From Nitrospinaceae bacterium (GTDB lineage: Bacteria; Nitrospinota; Nitrospinia; Nitrospinales; VA-1), in the NCBI GenBank assembly GCA_029261435.1, contig JAJDBI010000019.1:1-28920 (forward strand): a DNA stretch of 28,920 nt, read 5' to 3'. The notes under the pieces are model-generated. The model did not search any database, was not told the DNA's origin, and worked only from the letters and a program-made list of their open reading frames with translations. This document shows, piece after piece, positions 23,472-28,920 of this stretch (position 1 is its first letter; each line of letters starts with the position of its first letter). Position numbers and translations under genes: made by a program.

Positions 23472-24535
23472 GAAAGCATTTGATGCACAGTTTCTAATAT
23501 TTCGATTTCCCCGTTTAAGGGAACTTTATCCTTAACGGTTAAATTCAGCGCTGTCTTGATGGCTGGTTGCCAATTGCCATGATAAAAATCTTCATCTGCA
23601 ATGATAACCCCAGTCTGGGTTTTTAGTAAATATTTGCGTATGGCCTCAAATTCATAAAAATCGTGACGTTCGCAGGTGATGACGGGCTTGTGGTTGGCGA
23701 AAGCCGAGCCCAGAGTGGAGTAACCGCCTTTGGTGCACACCACGTCAACGCTGGCAATGAGATCAGGAAAATTGAACCGGTCATCTAAAATATGGAGTCC
23801 GGGCACCGACTGCTCGATCGGGTCACGGGTCAGATACAGGCAGTCTTTGTGTTGAGAAAGGTTGTTCCATAACACGGAATTAGTGCCTAGCAACCCGAGA
23901 TAAATGAAGACCAGGGTTTTGCCAGCAAAAGAGATGTCCAGATGTTGCTCAAGACCTTTGCGGATGTCCTGCCCTTTTTGAGCAAGGAATCCGACTTCTT
24001 TACTTTTTTCGACCTGCAATGGCGGCAAATGACATTGTGGGAGAATATGCAGGTCGGCACAACGGTACTCTTCCTCCAGCATTTGTAATAAATGTTGATG
24101 CTCTTCAGCGCCGGGGAGGTGGGAGTATATATCATGCCAGGTAAAATTCCCGATCAGTATGGATGGGATTCCAACGTCATGTGCCGCCTTAACAGGCATG
24201 CTGGCAACATCGGAGAGCACCAGTGCAATTTGGTTTTGCTTGAGCCACAATTTTTCGGCTTCTATCATCAAACGGTTTTGGAATTCTTGAAAACACTTGA
24301 AGGTTTCCTCGGAGTCAACTTCCAATGAAGAAGAATGCCAACACCCTGTATCCACTGACTGTGACCAGTATTTGAAGTCACCTGTGAGAAGTTTTGTAAA
24401 AAAAGACTCCTGGATTTCTGATTTTATGTGGACATTAAAACCGGCAATAAGCTGTCTTAGAACAGGAATGGACCGGGCATAATGCCCGTAGCCATGACCG
24501 CTGATGTAGTAGGCGATATTTTTGATTGGGACCAC
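23468..24535 (-). CDS. GT-B glycosyltransferase (MurG/UGT-like)
   Basis: A 355-residue protein opening NIAYYISGHGYGHYARSIPV, the pattern of GT-B enzymes of the MurG/UDP-glycosyltransferase type. The C-terminal half has DVVCTKGGYSTLGSAFANHK and PVITCERHDFYEFE, the donor-binding part. It is the first gene of the three-gene glycan operon. The frame begins with GTG at 24535, giving Met-Val-Pro-Ile, but this codon lies inside repeat copy F and has no ribosome site. The true start may be there, or translation may be inefficient; no ATG lies close by in frame. Confidence 0.85.
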   Translation of the reverse strand: MVPIKNIAYYISGHGYGHYARSIPVLRQLIAGFNVHIKSEIQESFFTKLLTGDFKYWSQSVDTGCWHSSSLEVDSEETFKCFQEFQNRLMIEAEKLWLKQNQIALVLSDVASMPVKAAHDVGIPSILIGNFTWHDIYSHLPGAEEHQHLLQMLEEEYRCADLHILPQCHLPPLQVEKSKEVGFLAQKGQDIRKGLEQHLDISFAGKTLVFIYLGLLGTNSVLWNNLSQHKDCLYLTRDPIEQSVPGLHILDDRFNFPDLIASVDVVCTKGGYSTLGSAFANHKPVITCERHDFYEFEAIRKYLLKTQTGVIIADEDFYHGNWQPAIKTALNLTVKDKVPLNGEIEILETVHQMLS

Positions 24536-24604
24536 TAGACGAGGATTCGGCTGGCAATAGCCCTCATTGTTGAGTAAAGGGTTATCTCGGATTGATGGGT
24601 TGCC
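24532..24604 (+). repeat. Structured dispersed repeat, copy F
   Basis: It runs from CCACTAGACG (24532) to GGTTGCC (24604). The first 59 columns align without gaps to copy C from its second CCACTAG (21390), with about 38 matches, including CTCGG at 24586-24590. It is the one copy not placed behind a same-strand gene: it lies in the 108-base gap before the GT-B glycosyltransferase and covers that gene's GTG start. Confidence 0.4.
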
Positions 24605-24643
24605 TTGTTTTTCACCCGTTAAGGGTCTCTCGTATGGGAGAAG

Positions 24644-25288
24644 CTATTTGTCTTTTTTCGGTTTGTAATCGAACTGGCAAACTTGACCCAACTGTGCAAA
24701 CAGGTTGCTCAATTTTAAATCGACATAATCCTCTCGGGCTTCAAAGGGAATTTTGTCAAAAGCGCAGGCCGATTGAATGAGGTCGGTTCTGCCAAAGCGA
24801 ATGAAAAATTCAGCAAACCAGCATTTTTTCATTTTGTAGACCCAGTTTTTTTCTTCAACTTTTTTATGTTCGAGTAGGAAATGCCTCCAGATATGGGTTT
24901 CATCCACTTCGGGCTGGTGATTTTCGACAAAAGTTTTAAACGGATTATCAGAAGCCTTCTCCTTTTCAATCAATTTATCGCGCTGAGGTTGTTTCCATTT
25001 TGCAAGTGCTGCGGTGATTGCCGACCTGGCTTTATCCACTCTCACATTGGCATCATCCAGTACATTATGGGCATTGTAGATGAATGCCGCAACGGTGGTG
25101 AGGTATTGCTCTTCCTCACTCAGTTCGTTGCCATTTTCGTATTCCCAGATATCTATAAACCTTTTGCGAATGAGTGCCTTGTCGACTTCGGCGTCTTCTA
25201 TATGCAAGTGCTCTAGAATGGGATCAACGCGTTGCCCGACACTTTCGGTATCGGGACTGGCCTGACTTGCTTCTGTATTTTCGTTCAT
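24644..25288 (-). CDS. Unknown protein, possibly ATC-hydrolase-like
   Basis: A 214-residue cytoplasmic-looking protein with no signal peptide. It is acidic at the N-terminus, helical in the middle and basic at the end. The C-terminal third (KKCWFAEFFIRFGRTDLIQ, ACAFDKIPF, LKLSNLFAQLGQVCQFDYK) faintly recalls the L-2-amino-thiazoline-4-carboxylate hydrolase-like domain, with cysteines near the end and a C-x-F-x-(Y/F) close. This resemblance is weak and no function should be assigned. It lies 108 bases ahead of the glycan genes on the same strand and could lead that operon. A hairpin lies just upstream. Confidence 0.7.
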   Translation of the reverse strand: MNENTEASQASPDTESVGQRVDPILEHLHIEDAEVDKALIRKRFIDIWEYENGNELSEEEQYLTTVAAFIYNAHNVLDDANVRVDKARSAITAALAKWKQPQRDKLIEKEKASDNPFKTFVENHQPEVDETHIWRHFLLEHKKVEEKNWVYKMKKCWFAEFFIRFGRTDLIQSACAFDKIPFEAREDYVDLKLSNLFAQLGQVCQFDYKPKKDK

Positions 25289-25304
25289 AATGGCTTTCAG
25301 GGAA

Positions 25305-25319
25305 AAACCCGTCGGGTTT
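25305..25319. other. Small perfect hairpin between divergent genes
   Basis: AAACCCG, one T and CGGGTTT form a perfect inverted repeat, 16 bases upstream of the unknown gene's ATG. The half-site TCGGGTTTGAA recurs about 60 bases on (near 25373), still within the divergent gap, so a regulator-binding role is possible. Confidence 0.35.
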
Positions 25320-25452
25320 GAATTTAAGATAAATAATTTAATTTGCCAAATTGTTTTCCTAAACTATCATAATCGGGTTTGAAGTGGCAAGGGGCTTGAT
25401 GCTATAAGGCAGGGTTGATTTATGTCGGGATGGAAGTGAAAGGACTGGATAT

Positions 25453-26565
25453 ATGGGTAAAGAGAATTTTGATATTGTGGTTATTGGCTCGGGAGTCATT
25501 GGTCATAGCATAGCCTTTCGTCTTAAACAGGATGATCCTCAGCTGAAAGTCGCGGTTTTGGGCGATCCTGTCAACTCCCTTCAGGCATCTCGGGCGGCAG
25601 CAGGGATGCTGGCCCCTTTTTGTGAGTGCGACAAGGCCGACCTGTTTTTCACATTTTGTCGGGATTCACTGGATAAATACCCTCTGTTTCTGGCAGAACT
25701 GGTTTCGGTCAGTGAAACTCCTGTCCATTTTTCACCTGCGGGCTCTTTGATGCCCTCCTCAAATTACGGAGATACCTGGGAGGAGCGGAAGGCATTCTTC
25801 ATCCGTGAAGACATCCCGCATGAAATATGGAGTATGGATAAGGTTCGCCAGAAAGCTCCTTATTTGGCAGAAGACTGTGGCGAAGTGATGTGGGTAGGGG
25901 AGGGGCAGGTCAATAACCGACAAATGCACGACTCGCTCATGCAGGCCTCCAGAAGGCTGGGGATTCATGTTCTGGAAGCAAATGTTTCGGGCTTTATCCG
26001 CAAGGACTCAACCATTGCATCGGCGGTGACGGACTCAGGTAATATTGCCGGGGAGAAGTTTGTCCTGGCTTCAGGGAGCTGGTCTTCGCAGTTGGCCCGC
26101 GTGCTTGAGGTTTCTATCCCTCTGAAACCGATCAAAGGGCAAATGTGCCGGGTACAGCTGGACGATTACTTTATGGACTTCACCCTGCATGGACGGATGA
26201 CTTATATTGCACCCTGGAGAGAAGGGAATGGATTTGTGATTGGCTCGACCATGGAAGACCGGGGCTTTGATCCATCGATAGAAGATGAAGTGATCGACCG
26301 GTTGATTGACAATGCCGCTGAAATTCTTCCAGCTCTTAAAACAGCGCCTTTGATAGAGTCGTGGGCGGGTTTGCGTCCTGCCGCTGAAGACCTGATGCCG
26401 ATAATGGGAAAGAGCGGAAAGTATGACAATCTGTTTTACTCTTCCGGTCATTATCGTAATGGAATTTTAATGACTCCGAATCAGGCAGACTACATGTCTG
26501 CTGTGATCAGAGGTATTCTGAGTGATGAAATTCTCGAATTCTCCCCCACTCGATACAATCTGTGA
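25453..26565 (+). CDS. thiO: Glycine oxidase ThiO-like FAD amine oxidase
   Basis: A 370-residue DAO-family flavoenzyme. The FAD dinucleotide motif is VVIGSGVIGHSIAFRL (residues 8-23), followed by SRAAAGMLAP, LASGSWSSQL and KPIKGQM. The C-terminal SWAGLRPAAEDLMPIMG and SSGHYRNGILMTP are typical of ThiO. ThiO oxidises glycine to iminoacetate (dehydroglycine) for the thiamine thiazole ring in aerobes. The ATG is preceded by AAAGGA with an eight-base spacer. No other thi genes lie nearby; the following genes serve biotin and pterin chemistry, so this looks like a mixed cofactor unit. Confidence 0.9.
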   Translation: MGKENFDIVVIGSGVIGHSIAFRLKQDDPQLKVAVLGDPVNSLQASRAAAGMLAPFCECDKADLFFTFCRDSLDKYPLFLAELVSVSETPVHFSPAGSLMPSSNYGDTWEERKAFFIREDIPHEIWSMDKVRQKAPYLAEDCGEVMWVGEGQVNNRQMHDSLMQASRRLGIHVLEANVSGFIRKDSTIASAVTDSGNIAGEKFVLASGSWSSQLARVLEVSIPLKPIKGQMCRVQLDDYFMDFTLHGRMTYIAPWREGNGFVIGSTMEDRGFDPSIEDEVIDRLIDNAAEILPALKTAPLIESWAGLRPAAEDLMPIMGKSGKYDNLFYSSGHYRNGILMTPNQADYMSAVIRGILSDEILEFSPTRYNL

Positions 26566-26577
26566 TGAGGTTTTTTC

Positions 26578-27915
26578 ATGAGTTCTCCTGATCTGGTTCG
26601 CGATTTTCATCATATCTGGCATCCTTGCACCCAGCATAAGGACTACGAAACCACTCCGCCCATACTGGTTGAGAGGGCAGAAGGCATTTATCTATATGAC
26701 CGGGAAGGCAATCGGTATATGGATGTGATCGCTTCCTGGTGGGTCAACCTGTTCGGGCATAACCACCCTCGACTCAATACGGCATTGACTCGGCAGTTGG
26801 AAAAAATGGCGCATGTGATGTTTGCCGGTATCACGCATCAGCCTGCTATTGACTTGGCTGAAACTCTGGTGAACTTGTCACCGGTCGGACTTGAGAAAGT
26901 ATTTTTTTCTGACAACGGTTCCACGTCGGTGGAAGTGGCTCTGAAAATGAGCTTGCAATACTGGCAGGAGAAAGGAAAGCCGCAAAAGGTACGGTTTGCT
27001 CATCTCAAAGGAGGATATCATGGCGAAACTCTAGGCGCGCTCTCTGTATGCGGTCTGGATATTTTCAGGACAAAATTTGAAAAGGTTCTCCCTGAGCAAT
27101 TGCCGGTTCAGGGACCGGATTGTTTTCGCTGTCCCTATGGTTTGCAGCGTGAAACGTGTAACGCTGAATGTTTTGAGCCGATGGAAAAAGCGTTGAGTGA
27201 GAATTCGAACACTGTTGCCGGGGTGATTGTAGAGCCTCTGGTACAGGGAGCGGCAGGGATGATGATGTATCCGCCGATCTATTTAAAAAAATTGCAATCG
27301 ACCTGTGAGTCTCTGGGGATTCATATGATCTTTGATGAGATCGCTGTGGCTTTCGGGCGCACCGGTTCTCTTTTTGTTTGCGGGGAACACGATCTTAAAC
27401 CGACTTTTTTGTGTTTGTCGAAGGGGATTACTTCGGGGTACCTTCCCCTGTCTGCCACGCTGACCACCGATGAAATCTATTCAGCTTTTTACGGCGAGCA
27501 TCAGGATCATAAGCTGTTCATCCATAGCCATAGCTACTCGGCGAATCCCCTGGCCTGTGCTGTGGCCAACGAAACACTGAGCATGTTGACAGAAAATGGT
27601 TTTCTCCAATCACTGAACCCAAAAATCGCCACAATGAAAGAATGTGGAAAGCAGTTTGAGGGAATAGAAGGCGAGTTCCGGCAGACGGGCATGATCGCGG
27701 CGTTGGAATTGGTCGGGAAGAATAAAGAACGGTTTGCTTTTGAAAAACGTATCGGCTATCAGGTCTATCTCGAAGGTTTAAAGCGAGGAGTTTTCATGCG
27801 CCCTCTGGGAGACGTGGTCTACTTCATTCCACCTCTGGTCATCACCGAGGAGGAGATAAAAATCATGCTGAATACGGCGCATGAATGTATCAATGCGGTT
27901 TTAAAAATAAATTAA
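26578..27915 (+). CDS. bioA: Adenosylmethionine-8-amino-7-oxononanoate aminotransferase
   Basis: BioA makes 7,8-diaminopelargonate in biotin synthesis using SAM as amino donor and PLP as cofactor. The 445 residues show HIWHPCTQHKDYE at the N-terminus, YMDVIASWWVNLFGHNHP, SDNGSTSVEVALKM, HLKGGYHGETLGALSV, IFDEIAVAFGRTG and the PLP lysine in CLSKGITSGYLPLS. A four-Cys stretch (CFRCPYG, then CNAEC) is a known feature of one BioA subgroup. It starts 12 bases after thiO. No other bio genes are in view. Confidence 0.96.
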   Translation: MSSPDLVRDFHHIWHPCTQHKDYETTPPILVERAEGIYLYDREGNRYMDVIASWWVNLFGHNHPRLNTALTRQLEKMAHVMFAGITHQPAIDLAETLVNLSPVGLEKVFFSDNGSTSVEVALKMSLQYWQEKGKPQKVRFAHLKGGYHGETLGALSVCGLDIFRTKFEKVLPEQLPVQGPDCFRCPYGLQRETCNAECFEPMEKALSENSNTVAGVIVEPLVQGAAGMMMYPPIYLKKLQSTCESLGIHMIFDEIAVAFGRTGSLFVCGEHDLKPTFLCLSKGITSGYLPLSATLTTDEIYSAFYGEHQDHKLFIHSHSYSANPLACAVANETLSMLTENGFLQSLNPKIATMKECGKQFEGIEGEFRQTGMIAALELVGKNKERFAFEKRIGYQVYLEGLKRGVFMRPLGDVVYFIPPLVITEEEIKIMLNTAHECINAVLKIN

Positions 27916-27935
27916 ATTTTAATTCGGAGTTAAAT

Positions 27936-28307
27936 ATGTACGAGGTAAATGTTAAAACCGGTTTTTCTGCCGCTCACCAGCTCAGGCTTTATGACGGGAA
28001 ATATGAAAACCTCCATGGTCATAACTGGTCCGCTCAGGTCACTGTTGAGGCGGATGAACTGGATGCCATGGGAGTGGGAATCGATTTTGTGAAACTGAAA
28101 CAGTTGGTGGAAGAAATTCTGGGCAAGCTGGATTATCAAAATATCAACGAAATACCCCCCTTTGATGAGTTAAACCCTTCAGCGGAAAATATCGCCCGCT
28201 GGTTGTTCCTGAAGCTCAAGGAGAAAGTCAATTCACAAACGACTCGTATGAAACGGGTGGAGGTCTGTGAAATGGAAGGCTGTGGTGCCAGCTATTTTGA
28301 ATCGTAA
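27936..28307 (+). CDS. QueD/PTPS-family protein lacking catalytic Cys and His
   Basis: A 123-residue member of the 6-pyruvoyl-tetrahydropterin synthase / 6-carboxytetrahydropterin synthase family. The zinc histidines H14 (SAAHQL), H27 and H29 (LHGHNW) remain. By comparison with E. coli QueD, catalytic C27 is Tyr (Y23, in GKYENLHGH) and H71 of the LDHH motif is Tyr (Y67, in LDYQN), while D66 is kept. It may therefore do a different reaction from queuosine-pathway QueD. The start at 27936 is set by GGAG (spacer seven bases); an in-frame extension into bioA is rejected. It is 20 bases after bioA. Confidence 0.85.
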   Translation: MYEVNVKTGFSAAHQLRLYDGKYENLHGHNWSAQVTVEADELDAMGVGIDFVKLKQLVEEILGKLDYQNINEIPPFDELNPSAENIARWLFLKLKEKVNSQTTRMKRVEVCEMEGCGASYFES

Positions 28308-28849
28308 ACGCATCGTATGCCCCTACCTCAACTAAGGGTTAACCCCTGATATCTACCTATAACTCTATTTTTTACTTCAAATAGTCTTGCACTCCCGTGA
28401 AGCTAAATCCCACCTTAATTTAAGCGCCTAAAAAGACTCTTATCTGAAGTTTTCTTCTGCCTATGCTTTTAAATCATTGAAAAACAATTAGTTATTTCTT
28501 TGCGGGCTTAATTTTAAGTGCCTGGAAAAATTATTGTAACTTGTTATTAAATAAGGAGTATTTACTTTTAAAGACAAATTTGGAATAGTTTTTTTTAGAA
28601 AGTTATTGACAAAAGTAATTGATTTATTTATAGTTATTTCATTCTTAAAAAACTAGTTGGAGTTTTCGGTTGCATTTGTGGGGTTTGGTTTTCCTCAAAG
28701 CTTTGAGGCCGACCCTGAACCCATCTTGAATCCTGAAACAGGTCAGGTTGGGCTGAAGATTCCTTTCTTATTGCCGATAGGTTAGTGGAGTTAGGTTTTT
28801 CCTTTGGAAAACTGTATTTTCGTAACCATTTTTTAGGGGGGATCGGATC
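28308..28849. other. 542-base gene-poor region with palindromes
   Basis: A/T-rich and without a convincing gene. It holds a palindrome GGGTTAACCC (28336-28345) soon after the QueD-like gene, a strong promoter (28606-28634), and a leader of about 200 bases before the next ATG. The leader contains CCTCAAAGCTTTGAGG (28693-28708), CCTG/CAGG (28732-28742) and TTTTCC/GGAAAA (28797-28811). A 42-codon frame from TTG at 28657 to 28785 is noted but has no ribosome site. No known riboswitch is recognised. Confidence 0.6.
28606..28634 (+). promoter_or_regulatory. Strong sigma-70 promoter
   Basis: Perfect -35 TTGACA (28606-28611), a 17-base spacer and -10 TATAGT (28629-28634). It should drive the gene beginning at 28850 through a long leader. 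Confidence 0.75.
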
Positions 28850-28920
28850 ATGAAAGACCCGGTAGCCAATTTTTGGGGAAATGTTGAATGCGCGTTGGAT
28901 CAGGGAGGATTTCAGTACAT
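28850..28920 (+). CDS. Start of an unidentified gene, cut by the window edge
   Basis: The ATG at 28850 is preceded by AGGGGGG with a suitable spacer and by a strong promoter about 215 bases upstream. Only 23 codons are visible (MKDPVANFWGNVECALDQGG and on), with no stop and no signal peptide. The family cannot be recognised from this much. Confidence 0.6.
   Translation, partial: MKDPVANFWGNVECALDQGGFQY

Noticed and set aside
27109..27180. Cys-rich stretch in BioA as a possible novel metal site
   Set aside because: A CxRCP...C...C segment is a familiar feature of one BioA subgroup, so it is not new.
27885..27935. Longer QueD-like protein beginning inside bioA
   Set aside because: The extension is low-complexity, lacks homologous character, and GGAG precedes ATG 27936.
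28657..28785. 42-codon frame starting at TTG as a real gene
   Set aside because: There is no ribosome site and no recognised family; kept only as a note in the leader finding.
28641..28849. Cyclic-di-GMP (GEMM) riboswitch in the leader of the last gene
   Set aside because: The conserved GEMM core sequences (such as the GGGCAAACC-type segment) are not present.

Overview
The window reads as a chromosomal segment of a Gram-negative, free-living bacterium of intermediate G+C (mid-to-high 40s percent by eye). Signal peptides, an SYLF lipoprotein, GatB (indirect Gln-tRNA/Asn-tRNA synthesis), HemW, bacterioferritin and a DUF1858 membrane protein fit a Nitrospinota- or deltaproteobacteria-like marine lineage; this placement is inference. 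There is no sign of a phage, plasmid, transposase, CRISPR array, tRNA or rRNA.

Layout. 1-3456 (minus strand): a short-chain dehydrogenase, gatB, a DUF1566 exported protein overlapping gatB by four bases, and an exported TPR-like protein cut by the window edge. 3592-6239 (plus): a small membrane protein, a 68-residue Cys/His/Met-rich helical protein, and an OmpR-type regulator with its sensor kinase. 6349-8441 (minus): an aldehyde dehydrogenase and an exported double-SH3 protein. 8622-11024 (plus): a membrane family-2 glycosyltransferase, a His-rich membrane domain fused to two DUF1858 domains, and a TfoX-N protein. 11139-13064 (minus): hemW-mazG. 13180-17054 (plus): era-map and a GT39-like/TPR membrane protein. 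17342-20542: an iron block with bfr, fur (opposite strand), a thioredoxin-like [2Fe-2S] ferredoxin, a DUF2325 protein, a degenerate receiver and an EAL phosphodiesterase. 20697-21383: SYLF lipoprotein. 21458-25288 (minus): three glycosyltransferase-type enzymes of a surface-glycan locus and an unknown protein. 25453-28307 (plus): thiO, bioA and a queD-like gene, all cofactor-related. After that comes a 542-base gene-poor stretch with a good promoter, then the start of a further gene.

Two things stand out. First, a roughly 95-base structured repeat recurs in the window. It is usually in the same orientation as the gene it follows, and its end (CACTAGCC) supplies the last codon (His) and the TAG stop of four unrelated genes. 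Second, the iron block carries Fur-box-like sites before fur, the ferredoxin gene and the DUF2325 gene. The ferredoxin site is a perfect 23-base palindrome overlapping the -10 of a near-consensus promoter. A double hairpin ending in a terminator separates this unit from the EAL gene, suggesting a route from iron status to cyclic-di-GMP turnover. Two enzymes have lost catalytic residues: the bacterioferritin lacks two ferroxidase ligands (positions 127 and 130), and the QueD homologue lacks the catalytic Cys and His.
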